Below, piece by piece: positions 8,613 through 17,155 of a stretch of 64,000 nt of DNA. Below the pieces are notes generated by a model. The model saw only the letters and a program-made list of their open reading frames with translations, was not told where the DNA came from and did no database searches. The DNA is from Ruegeria sp. YS9 (GTDB lineage Bacteria; Pseudomonadota; Alphaproteobacteria; Rhodobacterales; Rhodobacteraceae). The stretch lies in NCBI RefSeq assembly GCF_024628725.1, contig NZ_CP102409.1, positions 2,823,001-2,887,000 on the forward strand, written 5' to 3'. Within the stretch, counting starts at the first letter, position 1. The number at the start of each line of letters is the position of its first letter. The position numbers and the translations under genes are program-made.

Positions 8613-10192
8613 ACCCGCTCCTCACCTTCTTCAAGCCAACTGCGCAGGATCTCGACAGTTTCTTCCTGCTTGTCACCGATCATGGCGCGCAGCCGGTCGA
8701 CAGGATCCTCCGTGGCGTTCGAGCCGAGGGCCGGAACACCACGCTCTGCCGGCAGGGTCGAGAACTCTGCCGGATCCTCCGGTGCGATCTCACCAGTCAG
8801 CGCCAGGGAATCCGAATCCGCCCCTCCTGCCGCCGTCAGCAGCGCCGGTGTCGGTGTTGCTTTCGTCAGGATCGGGCGGATCACGAACAGGGCCAGCACG
8901 ACCGAAACCAAAGCCAGCACAGCCATCTGTATCAAGGACATGACATCCAGATGGATGTTCTGCCAGAGCGACGACGAAACCAGAGTGCCCTGCGGTTCGA
9001 CCGACGGCAAATCCATGGATTTCAGTGTTATAACGTCCCCGCGCGCCGCATCGTACCCGACTGCCGACGCCACGAGCTCTTCCAGAGCGGCCAGCTCTTC
9101 CTGAGGCAAGGGCGTGAAGACTTCGGTACCGGAGGCGTCCACCGATCTTTTCCCGTTGACCAGAACTGCAACCGTCAGACGCTTGATCGCGCCGGGGGCC
9201 TTGTGAACTTCCAGTTCCGTCTCGGAGACTTCGTAGTTCACCCGCTCACGAGTCTGGGTAGCCGTCGAGTTCGATTCGTCCCCACCCGCCGCATCACCAT
9301 CCGGCAGGTTCGACGCCACGGTGACATCCGATGACTGATTTCGGGCGCTGTCCGAACGTTCTTCGACATCCGTGCTGATCGCCACGCGGCCCTTGGGATC
9401 AAAGCGCCGCTCGCGAATGGATTCCGTCTTGGTCTCGGTATCGACACTGACCTCGACCACGGCGTTGCCGGTACCGACACGCGCCTCGACCAGTCGCAGA
9501 ACGCGTTCCCGCAACTGACGCGACTTGTCGTCCGCAGTGTTCGCAGGCGCTGCGGTATCCTGACCGCCAATCACGGCCCCGTGCGAATCAACCACCGTAA
9601 CGTTCTCCGGCGTCAAACCGCTGACGGCCGAGGCAACAAGGAACCGGATGGCCTTGGCCTGATCCCCGGTAATTTCGGTCCCGGATGGCACGAGGTAAAC
9701 AGACGCTGTTGGCGACACGCTGCGCTGAAACGGGTTTGCTGTCCCGTTGGCAATATGGACGCGCGCCTGACTTATATGCGGACTACCGACAATCGTCCGT
9801 GCCAGTTCACCCTCTTTCGCGCGCCAATAGGCAGCATCGAACATCTGAGAGGTGGTGCCAAACCCGCTTAGCGAATCAAGCAGTTCGTACCCTTTATTGC
9901 CGTTTGCGGGCAGGCCTTCGCTGGCCAGGGTCATTCGAAGCTCGTCGCGCTGCGCGCCGGATACATAGATCGATCCACCCCGAATTTCATATGTGACGCC
10001 GCGCTGGTCCAGCGCGCGTACTATTTCCCCGGCGGCACCGCTTTCCAGGCCCGCATAAAGCAACGTCATGGACGGAGCCGTCACAAGGCGCGACATGCCA
10101 AGGATTCCCAGAAACACCAGCGCAACCGCACCGGCGACGATGATTTGTTTACGCCTGTCCAAATTAGCCCAGACAGTTCCGATCTGCTGCAC
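8609..10192 (-). CDS. fliF: Flagellar MS-ring protein FliF
   Basis: About 527 residues. I place the start at the GTG at 10192, because GGAGG lies 5 nt before it; the upstream GTG at 10198 overlaps that ribosome site. TM1 covers about residues 18-40. The periplasmic ring-building region includes ASEGLPANGNKGYELLD and ARVHIA, and TM2 lies near residues 425-450 (ALVSVVLALFVIRPI). The C-terminal tail (DRLRAMIGDKQEETVEILRSW) is the FliG-binding end. FliF seeds assembly of the basal body. Head gene of the leftward flagellar operon. Confidence 0.97.
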   Translation of the reverse strand: MQQIGTVWANLDRRKQIIVAGAVALVFLGILGMSRLVTAPSMTLLYAGLESGAAGEIVRALDQRGVTYEIRGGSIYVSGAQRDELRMTLASEGLPANGNKGYELLDSLSGFGTTSQMFDAAYWRAKEGELARTIVGSPHISQARVHIANGTANPFQRSVSPTASVYLVPSGTEITGDQAKAIRFLVASAVSGLTPENVTVVDSHGAVIGGQDTAAPANTADDKSRQLRERVLRLVEARVGTGNAVVEVSVDTETKTESIRERRFDPKGRVAISTDVEERSDSARNQSSDVTVASNLPDGDAAGGDESNSTATQTRERVNYEVSETELEVHKAPGAIKRLTVAVLVNGKRSVDASGTEVFTPLPQEELAALEELVASAVGYDAARGDVITLKSMDLPSVEPQGTLVSSSLWQNIHLDVMSLIQMAVLALVSVVLALFVIRPILTKATPTPALLTAAGGADSDSLALTGEIAPEDPAEFSTLPAERGVPALGSNATEDPVDRLRAMIGDKQEETVEILRSWLEEGEERV

Positions 10193-10241
10193 GCTCACCT
10201 CCGACTCGCCGGCATTCTGCCCGACGCACCCTCTGTTTGGA

Positions 10242-10265
10242 CGATTGCTCTTAACAATCGGTTAG
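10242..10265. promoter_or_regulatory. Inverted repeat and CtrA-like half-box in the fliF/fliL divergent promoter
   Basis: CGATTG (10242-10247) and CAATCG (10255-10260) form a 6-bp inverted repeat with 7-nt spacing. Overlapping it is TTAA-CAATCGG-TTAG (10251-10265), one base off the CtrA consensus TTAA-N7-TTAA. It lies between the divergent flagellar operons. CtrA control of motility is established in Roseobacters; its use at this site is inference. Confidence 0.45.
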
Positions 10266-10296
10266 TCCCTGCGCGGTTATGACGGAGTCGGAACGG

Positions 10297-10809
10297 ATGA
10301 ATGAGGACGTCATGACCGACGCAACCGATGAACTGGCGGAACCCACCGGAAAAAAAGGGAAAAAGGGAATCCTGATCGGGATGCTTCTTGCCATCGCCGG
10401 AGCTGCGGGCGGGTATTTCCTGACGTCATCCGGATTGATTCCGCTGGGTGGCAAGGCCGCGGTTGAAGCCGGCAAGGACAAGGCGAAAGAGGAACCTGCC
10501 AAAGCGCTGGCGGATGTCGGGTTCATTGATCTGCCGCCGGTTGTTGTATCGGTGAATTCCGGCAAGTCGCGACATTTGAAGTTCCACGCTCAGCTCGAAG
10601 TTAACGCGCCGTACATGGATGATGTGAAAAAAATGCAGCCACGAATCATGGATGTCCTGAACGGATACCTGCGAGCCGTTGAATTGAAGGACCTGGAGGA
10701 TTCGCTGGCATTGACGCGCATCCGAGGTCACCTGCTGCGACGCATTGGAATTGTCGTTGGCGAAGGGCGCGTTCGCGATGTGCTGGTGATGGAATTTGTG
10801 CTGAATTAG
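10297..10809 (+). CDS. fliL: Flagellar basal body-associated protein FliL
   Basis: About 170 residues. Start candidates are ATGs at 10279, 10297 (GGAG 9 nt upstream) and 10312 (GAGGA 4 nt upstream); 10297 or 10312 is likelier than 10279. An acidic N-terminus and a KKGKKG stretch precede a single TM (GILIGMLLAIAGAAGGYFL). The periplasmic domain has the FliL pattern VVVSVNSGKSRHLKFHAQLEV and ends ALTRIRGHLLRR-VRDVLVMEFVLN. FliL rings surround the stator and support torque. First gene of the rightward motility operon. Confidence 0.92.
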   Translation: MNEDVMTDATDELAEPTGKKGKKGILIGMLLAIAGAAGGYFLTSSGLIPLGGKAAVEAGKDKAKEEPAKALADVGFIDLPPVVVSVNSGKSRHLKFHAQLEVNAPYMDDVKKMQPRIMDVLNGYLRAVELKDLEDSLALTRIRGHLLRRIGIVVGEGRVRDVLVMEFVLN

Positions 10810-10818
10810 GAGGCGGAA

Positions 10819-11295
10819 TTGGAGCTGATTGCGGATATTTTGCTGGTCGCCGGTGCGTTGGGCGCGGGACTTTATTGCTTTGTGCTGTCGCGCCGCCTCA
10901 GGCGGTTCACCGATCTTGAAAAAGGCGTCGGTGGCGCGGTGGCCGTGTTGTCGACCCAGGCAGAAGAGCTGAAGAAATCTCTCGACAGCGCGCGAAATGC
11001 CTCTGATCAATCGGGGGATCAGCTTAAGGCGCTGACGCAAAGGGCTGAAACCGTGGCTCAGCGCCTCGAGCTGATGATGGCATCTCTGCATGATGTCATC
11101 CCCGAAGAAGAAACTGCCGCTCCGGAAAAAGCAAAGCCTGTCCAAGACGAGCCTCAGCCTGAAGAGCAACAGGGCACCAAGCACGAGAAAACAGCGGAAC
11201 CGGTCGAAACTGGTACGAGTGAAGAGCAACCCAAAGCGCCAGAGGGCCTGATGTTCTTCCGGCATGACCGCAAGCAGAGCGGGGCGCAGGTATGA
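10819..11295 (+). CDS. Membrane-anchored coiled-coil protein of the motility operon
   Basis: 158 residues starting at TTG (10819) behind AGGAGG. One N-terminal TM (LIADILLVAGALGAGLYCFVLS) is followed by a basic RRLRRF, a coiled-coil stretch (about residues 45-95) and a Glu/Pro/Lys-rich disordered tail ending LMFFRHDRK. It resembles the alphaproteobacterial flagellar-cluster family I recall as DUF6468, but that is from memory. It sits between fliL and the motE-like gene and overlaps the latter by 4 nt, so a role in motor or stator assembly is plausible but unproven. Confidence 0.65.
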   Translation: MELIADILLVAGALGAGLYCFVLSRRLRRFTDLEKGVGGAVAVLSTQAEELKKSLDSARNASDQSGDQLKALTQRAETVAQRLELMMASLHDVIPEEETAAPEKAKPVQDEPQPEEQQGTKHEKTAEPVETGTSEEQPKAPEGLMFFRHDRKQSGAQV

Positions 11296-11876
11296 GCCTT
11301 GCGCGCAACGCCAAACACGATACGCGCCCGCGCGGCGGTGTGCTTGCTGTCATCTCATTGCTGATGATCGGCTCGGCTGCGATTCGCGTTGGCTTGGAGG
11401 CGGGACCTGCGCTTGCCAAACCGGCGATGCCCGAAGCCGTGGAAAACAAGCCCGCCGCATCCGAAACACGCGATGTTCAGGTTGTGTTGGCAGAGCTTTT
11501 GCGCCGGGAGGAACGCGTCAAGCAGCGAGAGGATGAATTGCGCGATCAGGAAAAAGCACTGGAGATCGCAACCCAAGCCGTTGAAACGCGTCTGACGGCC
11601 CTGAAGGAAGCAGAAGATGCCCTGCGTGCCACGTTGGCGGTTGCGGACAAGGCGGCAGAGAACGATCTGGCGCGCCTGACGGATGTTTACCAGAACATGA
11701 AACCAAAGGACGCAGCCGCATTGTTTGAAACCATGGACCCGACCTTTGCCGCAGGGTTCTTGTCCCGCATGCCGGCGGACGCAGCGGCTGGCGTACTGGC
11801 GGGCCTGAGCCCCGAAGCGGCCTATACGATCAGCGTCGTCATGGCCGGACGCAACGCCTCGGCCCCGCAGGAATAG
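11292..11876 (+). CDS. MotE-like protein (MgtE N-terminal domain, flagellar operon)
   Basis: 194 residues. A basic N-terminus and one TM (about residues 17-33) precede a periplasmic coiled coil (LAELLRREERVKQREDELRD onward). A C-terminal MgtE-N-like helical domain follows: VYQNMKPKDAAALFETMDP and FLSRMPADAAAGVLAGLSPE. This matches MotE, a periplasmic chaperone for MotC in rhizobia. Here it lies directly upstream of motA and overlaps the previous gene by 4 nt. Whether it has the rhizobial function is inference. Confidence 0.8.
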   Translation: MSLARNAKHDTRPRGGVLAVISLLMIGSAAIRVGLEAGPALAKPAMPEAVENKPAASETRDVQVVLAELLRREERVKQREDELRDQEKALEIATQAVETRLTALKEAEDALRATLAVADKAAENDLARLTDVYQNMKPKDAAALFETMDPTFAAGFLSRMPADAAAGVLAGLSPEAAYTISVVMAGRNASAPQE

Positions 11877-11923
11877 TCGCCGGTGTTGCCCGGTATCGCA
11901 CAGAACTCATCTGGAGATCTCAA

Positions 11924-12793
11924 ATGATTGGAATTGTTGGAATTGTTGTCATCTTCGTAATGGTCTTCGGCGGCTATCTCGCGGCAGGTGGCAAGATGAC
12001 CATCATCATGAAATCTCTTCCCTTCGAAATGATGATGATCGGCGGTGCCGCCGTAGGCGCCTTTCTGATCAGCAATGACATGGGCGGCGTGAAACATACG
12101 ATCAAAGACATGGGCAAGGTGTTCAAAGGCCCGAAATGGAAGCCCGAAGACTATCGTGACCTTCTGTGTCTTCTGTTTTCGTTGATCCGCATTGCCCGCG
12201 CCAATCCGGTTGAGGTCGAGCAGCATATTGAAGACCCCGAAAACTCCAGCTTGTTTTCCGCATATCCCAAGATCCAATCAGACAAGGAGGTCGTCGACCT
12301 GATTTGTGACACCATGCGGTCGGCGGCGATGAATTATGACGATCCGCATCAGGTTGAAGAGGTTCTGGAGAAGCGCATGGAAGCGAATTTTCATCATGCC
12401 ATGCACTCAAGCCATGCACTTCAAACAGTAGCAGACGGCCTGCCCGCGCTGGGGATCGTTGCCGCGGTTCTGGGCGTGATCAAGACGATGGGATCAATCG
12501 ATCAGCCGCCCGAAGTGCTGGGGAAGTTGATTGGGGGCGCCCTCGTAGGCACGTTCCTGGGCGTTTTTCTGGCCTATGGTCTGGTCGGCCCCTTCGCAGG
12601 CAAACTGAAAGCCGTGGTTGAAGAAGACAACCACTTTTATCAGCTGATCAAAGAAGTACTGGTGGCCAATCTGCACAATCACAATGCCGCCATGTGCATT
12701 GAGGTCGGACGCCAGAACACCCCAACCCATAACCGCCCGGGCTTTTCCGAGCTGGAAGACGCATTAAAAGAGCTCAAGCAGGCGGCGGCATGA
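11924..12793 (+). CDS. motA: Flagellar motor stator protein MotA
   Basis: 289 residues, typical of the longer proton-type MotA (E. coli 295). Four TMs are visible: IGIVVIFVMVFGGYLAAGG, a short second, and the C-terminal pair including LPALGIVAAVLGVIKTMG and LIGGALVGTFLGVFLAYGLVGP. The conserved prolines and the cytoplasmic loop with LLFSLIRIARANP are present. MotA and MotB form the proton-driven stator; no motB lies in this window, the next gene being an unrelated 711-residue protein. Overlap of 4 nt with that gene implies coupling. Confidence 0.96.
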   Translation: MIGIVGIVVIFVMVFGGYLAAGGKMTIIMKSLPFEMMMIGGAAVGAFLISNDMGGVKHTIKDMGKVFKGPKWKPEDYRDLLCLLFSLIRIARANPVEVEQHIEDPENSSLFSAYPKIQSDKEVVDLICDTMRSAAMNYDDPHQVEEVLEKRMEANFHHAMHSSHALQTVADGLPALGIVAAVLGVIKTMGSIDQPPEVLGKLIGGALVGTFLGVFLAYGLVGPFAGKLKAVVEEDNHFYQLIKEVLVANLHNHNAAMCIEVGRQNTPTHNRPGFSELEDALKELKQAAA

Positions 12794-14925
12794 AGCGCAT
12801 CGGGTTTCTGATTGCGGTTTTGGTCACGGCTGCGTCTGCCGTGACCGCAAAGGACGTGGTGGTGCGATCCGGAGAGCATGACGGATTCACACGTCTGGTT
12901 TTCGACGTGCCACCGGACACCCGCTGGGTGCTGGCGCAACGGAAGAACGGCGCAAGCCTTACCATTGCCCTGGACGACGTGACATTCAAAACCAGCTCGG
13001 TTTTTGGGCGTTTGACCACGAACCGCCTGGCTTCTTTGTCGCAGAAGAACCCCGGCAGCGCGTTGGAGCTGGAGTTCGGATGCAACTGCGTGGCGTCGGC
13101 GTTTCTGTACAGAAACTCGATGATCGTACTGGACATCGCGCCAGGGGAATTGTTACCGCCGCTTCTTGAGGATATACCGCCACCCTTGATCGGAAAAACA
13201 GCCCAAGACAAACCGCCATCGGTTGAGACAGGGTTGCATCTGCCGCTTCTCACCATGACTGAGCAGGGGATAAAAGACCAGCTGTCGACTCGTCTTCTGC
13301 AAGGGGCCGATCGCAAGTTGCTGGACTTGAAGCTTGCTCCTGTCGGGCCACGCAATACCGCCCCGTCCGGTACAAGCGTTGTGGCGCCCCAATTGAGTTC
13401 GAACTTACGTCTGACCACGGTTTTGGACGATTTACAGAATGTTTTGAACGCAGAACTGCAACCAATTGACCAAAGACCGGCCTGCATCTCGACTGCTGAG
13501 CTGAGTTTTGCGTCTTGGTCTGGGGACTCGCCTTTTCCAGATCAAGTGTCAGCTCTCCGTTCAGGGCTGTACAAAGAGTTTGACAAACTTGACGGCGAAA
13601 AGGCCATGAAACTGGCCAAGCTCTACGCCTCTTTCGGTTTCGGAGCCGAAGCGTTGAGTGTCTTGAGGCTGTTGGAGACGCCGCCAGAGGGCTTCGAACC
13701 AGTTGCAGCAATTGCCCGGGTTGTAGATAACCGGCCGCCGCTGCCCAGGAATCCATTCAACGACCTGCAACGATGTGACGGTGATGCTGCACTTTGGGCT
13801 GTGTTGTCCGAAAGCGAGCTGGCACCTGACGCGAATGTGGAAGCAATCGAACACACGTATTCAAGACTGCCGGATCATCTTCGCCGCCAGCTGGGGCCGC
13901 GGTTATCAGAAATACTGGTGAACGCACAACAACTGGAGGCTGCCCGCAGGATCCTTCGCTCGGTTGACCGGATTGAACCGGAAACGACATCCGGTGTCGC
14001 TCAGGCCAAAGCCAGCGTTGCCAAGGCGGAAGGGAACAGTGACCGCGAAGAAGAATTGTTGACCGAGGTTATAACCTCAACCAACGCCGCCACTGAATCA
14101 CCGCTGGCTTTGGCGCGCCTGGTGGAAAAACGTTGGTCTGAACGTAAAGCTGTTTCTTCTCAGGAGCTTGAACTGGCGGCATCTTATGCGGTCGAGTTCA
14201 GGCGATCGGAACTGGGCCCGATGATGAACCGCACCTATGCGATCGCTCTGAGCCTGAGCCAGGAATTCGACCGCGCATTTGACGTGATCAAAGCGCAGCC
14301 ACCCGGCCCCGATAGTGGCGGCGCGATCAATCGGCATCTGCAATTGCTTGCCGAAAGATCGGATGACGCAACCTTTCTACGCCAGACGATGGAGGCAATG
14401 CAGCCGGACATGGCGGCAGTGCTGACAACCGATACTGCAGTTGCATTGGCCAGCCGTCTTGCTGATCTGGGCTTTGCTCAGCAGACATTCGCTCTGGCGA
14501 ACAGATCGGAAGACCAGTCGCGGCGCTTGGATCGGGCTCGATTGCGGGCTCGGGCCGCTTTGCTGTCAGGGCGCCCTCATCAAGCCCTGCTGGAGTTGGC
14601 TGATGACAATTCCGAGGAGGCGAATGCCTTGCGCGCGCAGGCGATGGTCTCAACAGAAGATTTTGCAGCCGCCGGCGATATGCTCCGAGATCTCGAGCAA
14701 AACGAAGCGGCAAACCGCTATTTCTGGCTGGCCGGGGTGTCGGATGAAAGGCTGGAACCTGCGGGCGGGAAATACGCGGCGTTGAACCAAACGACCCAAG
14801 CCTTGTCTGACCTGCCGGAACGATTGGCGGAAAAACCGCTGGCGGATGCTGAAAACCTGTTGAAGGACAGCCAGTCCGCCCGCCAGCGGATCGATGAAAT
14901 GTTGAACGCAGTTGGTGTAAAATGA
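12790..14925 (+). CDS. Large exported AMIN-like/helical-repeat protein of the motility operon
   Basis: 711 residues of unknown function, translationally coupled to motA. A signal peptide (MKRIGFLIAVLVTAASAVTA) precedes an AMIN-like beta segment at about residues 22-125 (HDGFTRLVFDVPPDTRWVL...IVLDIAP). A Pro-rich linker follows, then a long all-helical, TPR/Sel1-like region to the end (for example KAMKLAKLYASFGFGAEALSVLRLLE). AMIN domains often bind peptidoglycan, so a periplasmic scaffold around the stator is a reasonable guess. Rhodobacter MotF shows that this order has lineage-specific motor proteins, but I do not claim homology. Confidence 0.7.
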   Translation: MKRIGFLIAVLVTAASAVTAKDVVVRSGEHDGFTRLVFDVPPDTRWVLAQRKNGASLTIALDDVTFKTSSVFGRLTTNRLASLSQKNPGSALELEFGCNCVASAFLYRNSMIVLDIAPGELLPPLLEDIPPPLIGKTAQDKPPSVETGLHLPLLTMTEQGIKDQLSTRLLQGADRKLLDLKLAPVGPRNTAPSGTSVVAPQLSSNLRLTTVLDDLQNVLNAELQPIDQRPACISTAELSFASWSGDSPFPDQVSALRSGLYKEFDKLDGEKAMKLAKLYASFGFGAEALSVLRLLETPPEGFEPVAAIARVVDNRPPLPRNPFNDLQRCDGDAALWAVLSESELAPDANVEAIEHTYSRLPDHLRRQLGPRLSEILVNAQQLEAARRILRSVDRIEPETTSGVAQAKASVAKAEGNSDREEELLTEVITSTNAATESPLALARLVEKRWSERKAVSSQELELAASYAVEFRRSELGPMMNRTYAIALSLSQEFDRAFDVIKAQPPGPDSGGAINRHLQLLAERSDDATFLRQTMEAMQPDMAAVLTTDTAVALASRLADLGFAQQTFALANRSEDQSRRLDRARLRARAALLSGRPHQALLELADDNSEEANALRAQAMVSTEDFAAAGDMLRDLEQNEAANRYFWLAGVSDERLEPAGGKYAALNQTTQALSDLPERLAEKPLADAENLLKDSQSARQRIDEMLNAVGVK

Positions 14926-15513
14926 CGTATATCGCGACTGTTCCGCCCGCACCCGGCAAAGTGAAGGCAGGTCCCGATCCCGGTATACCCTGCAATGCGT
15001 TTCAACCGCTGGGAGCCCGGCGCGTTGCTTCAAACCGAATCCAATCAGAACACCCGATCAGGCGGGGATGCAAATATGGCTCCAACTTCTTTCAAGGATG
15101 TTGGGTTCCAGACATGACGCCGAAGAACAGGCCGCCGAATTTCAGGCCGCGTTCCTCAACCAATAAGGTCACGACGGCTGACCGCCCGCGAAGCAACCGG
15201 TACCGTGGCATTTGCGGCAGATGCGTGAAAACGAGACACCTGATCAGCGATATACGGCGGTAATGGTTCCGCGTCTTCAATGAGTTCAGTGGCCAGAGAA
15301 ATCGCGGACGAATCTCCTCATCAGGCCGGGCCAATCGGCCGAGGATGGCAACGTCTTTGAACAAAAATTCCGCAATACCTACCTTTTCCGGCACGCTGGC
15401 AGGCGTCGATGTTGTCAGTGTAGTATTGCCCGCCACTGGCTGGCGTTTCCTCTGCTCCCGGCGCCGAACACGGGGAGCAGAGACATCAAGAAAAGCGGAC
15501 AACCGTCCTTGAT
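14926..15513. other. Intergenic stretch with no credible gene at the flagellar block boundary
   Basis: 588 bases between the motility operon and betB. An ATGA overlap at 14922-14925 mimics a coupled start, but the frame it opens (to 15263) reads as low-complexity basic sequence with no domain. The leftward open frame at 15092-15502 is equally unconvincing. The only structure I see is the hairpin at 15450-15482. It could be a decayed remnant of further flagellar genes or simply spacer. Confidence 0.5.
15450..15482 (-). terminator. Strong hairpin downstream of betB
   Basis: A perfect 10-bp stem (CTCTGCTCCC / GGGAGCAGAG) with a 13-nt loop, 32 nt past the betB stop in its direction. There is no T-run, so it may protect the mRNA end rather than terminate intrinsically. 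Confidence 0.55.
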
Positions 15514-16968
15514 TCAGTACGGAGCCTCAACGTCATTCATCGAGACATAGACGGTTTTCATTTCCGAGAAATGGTTGATCGCCAGTTTCGAGTTCTCGCG
15601 CCCGACACCGGACATTTTCGATCCGCCAAACGGCGCTTCGACCGGGGCAAGGTTGTAGGTGTTGATATAGCAAGTGCCTGCTTCGAATCCGGCCACGATT
15701 CGATGCGCCCGGGTCAGATCATTCGTGAAGACACCTGCGGCCAGACCGAACTCGGTGTCATTGGCGCGGGCCATCACCTCTTCCTCGGTCTCGAAATCCA
15801 GCACCGACATGACGGGGCCAAAGATTTCCTCGCGCGCGATGGTCATGTTGTCCGTGACGTCAGCAAAAACCGTGGGCTGCAAAAAATAGCCGTCCCGGTC
15901 GATCCGTTCACCGCCATAAATCAATCTTGCGCCTTCGGCTTTTCCCTTTTCGATATAGCCCAGGGCGATGTTCATCTGGTTCTCGCTGACCATCGGGCCA
16001 AAGCTGACGTTCTCGTCCATTGGATCGCCGATTTTCGCGTGATCCAGACGTTCTGACAGACGTTTCAGGAAGGCCTCTTTGATACTTTTCTGAACAAAGA
16101 CGCGGGTGCCGTTGGAACAAACCTGACCCGAAGAATAGAAATTGCCCAGGATCGCACCTGAAACAGCGTTTTCGATGTCGGCATCGTCAAAGACGATCAT
16201 CGGGGATTTGCCGCCAAGTTCCATGGTCACATGCTTCATGCCATCCGCCGCAGCAGCATAAACCTTGCGGCCCGTCGGCACAGAACCCGTCAAAGAGACT
16301 TTGGCCACACGCGGATCGGTGACCAGCGAAGCACCGACATCGCCGTAACCCTGGATCACGTTGTAGACACCCTTGGGCGCGCCGGCCTCGACAAGAATTT
16401 CAGCCACTTTCAATGCCGAAAGCGGTGTGGTTTCCGAAGGTTTGAACACCATCGTATTGCCACAAGCAAGCGCCGGGGCACCTTTCCAGCAGGCGATCTG
16501 CGTCGGATAGTTCCAGGCGCCGATCCCGACGCAAACACCCAGCGCCTCGCGGATGGTATAGACGAAATCACCCCCGCCCAGCGGAATATGCTCGCCAGTC
16601 AGTGAGGCGGCCAATCCACCAAAATACTCCAGCGCATCGGCCCCCGAGGTGGCATCGGCCACAGTGGTTTCCTGAATCGGTTTGCCGGTATCATGGGTTT
16701 CCAGAACGGACAGGTCGTAATTGCGTTCGCGCATGATATCGGAGGCGCGGCGCAGGATGCGGCCACGTTCCGTCCCGGACAGGGCCGCCCAAGCCGCCTG
16801 AGCGTTTTTTGCGCTGTTTAGAGCCTGTTCCACGATCGCCGGCGTCGCCGAATGCAAACGTGCAATCACTTCGCCTGTAGCGGGATAGATCACTTCAATG
16901 GCCGTGCCGTTTGTATCTTCGACATATTCGCCATCAATGAAATGGCTGGCCCTGGGCTGAAACTTCAT
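15514..16968 (-). CDS. betB: Betaine aldehyde dehydrogenase
   Basis: 484 residues from the ATG at 16968 (AAGGA 7 nt upstream), the normal BetB length; an earlier in-frame start at 17007 lacks this. ALDH signatures are [10 protein letters not shown] (catalytic Glu) and [11 protein letters not shown] (catalytic Cys near residue 285). Also present are the [21 protein letters not shown] cofactor region and the C-terminal [23 protein letters not shown] typical of BetB. It oxidises betaine aldehyde to glycine betaine with NAD+. betA, betC and betI are not adjacent. A BetI-like operator lies upstream. Confidence 0.93.
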   Translation of the reverse strand: MKFQPRASHFIDGEYVEDTNGTAIEVIYPATGEVIARLHSATPAIVEQALNSAKNAQAAWAALSGTERGRILRRASDIMRERNYDLSVLETHDTGKPIQETTVADATSGADALEYFGGLAASLTGEHIPLGGGDFVYTIREALGVCVGIGAWNYPTQIACWKGAPALACGNTMVFKPSETTPLSALKVAEILVEAGAPKGVYNVIQGYGDVGASLVTDPRVAKVSLTGSVPTGRKVYAAAADGMKHVTMELGGKSPMIVFDDADIENAVSGAILGNFYSSGQVCSNGTRVFVQKSIKEAFLKRLSERLDHAKIGDPMDENVSFGPMVSENQMNIALGYIEKGKAEGARLIYGGERIDRDGYFLQPTVFADVTDNMTIAREEIFGPVMSVLDFETEEEVMARANDTEFGLAAGVFTNDLTRAHRIVAGFEAGTCYINTYNLAPVEAPFGGSKMSGVGRENSKLAINHFSEMKTVYVSMNDVEAPY

Positions 16969-17034
16969 ACCGTGTCCTTTTCTTTCGCACCCGTCAGGAC
17001 GGGACAAATGGTCAGTCGAAAATCGGCCTATCGG

Positions 17035-17056
17035 TTATTGATTGACCAGTCAATAA
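17035..17056. promoter_or_regulatory. BetI-like operator upstream of betB
   Basis: TTATTGA (17035-17041) and TCAATAA (17050-17056) flank TTGACCAG, with the inner pattern TTGATTGACC-AGTCAA. This closely resembles the enterobacterial BetI operator. It sits 67 nt upstream of the betB start, consistent with choline-responsive repression. The regulator gene is not in view. Confidence 0.6.
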
Positions 17057-17118
17057 AATCATCGAAGGGGCGGTTTCACGCCTGTCAAACCCCATAATCC
17101 TTGAAATTTTTGGTTAAT

Positions 17119-17133
17119 GTTCTATTTATGTTC
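17119..17133 (+). promoter_or_regulatory. Alphaproteobacterial SOS (LexA) box
   Basis: GTTC (17119-17122), seven bases TATTTAT, then GTTC (17130-17133): a perfect GTTC-N7-GTTC direct repeat, the LexA recognition pattern of alphaproteobacteria. It ends 22 nt before the ATG of the 109-residue gene at 17156, a position suited to repression. Confidence 0.6.
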
Positions 17134-17155
17134 TACATAGTCAGAGGACAAACCG

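Noticed and set aside
14922..15263. Frame opened by ATGA after the motility operon
   Set aside because: Basic, Pro/Arg-rich, no domain, no conservation visible; better treated as spacer or remnant.
15092..15502. 136-codon leftward frame before betB
   Set aside because: Contains the 10-bp hairpin and basic low-information sequence; no ribosome site or motif I could defend.
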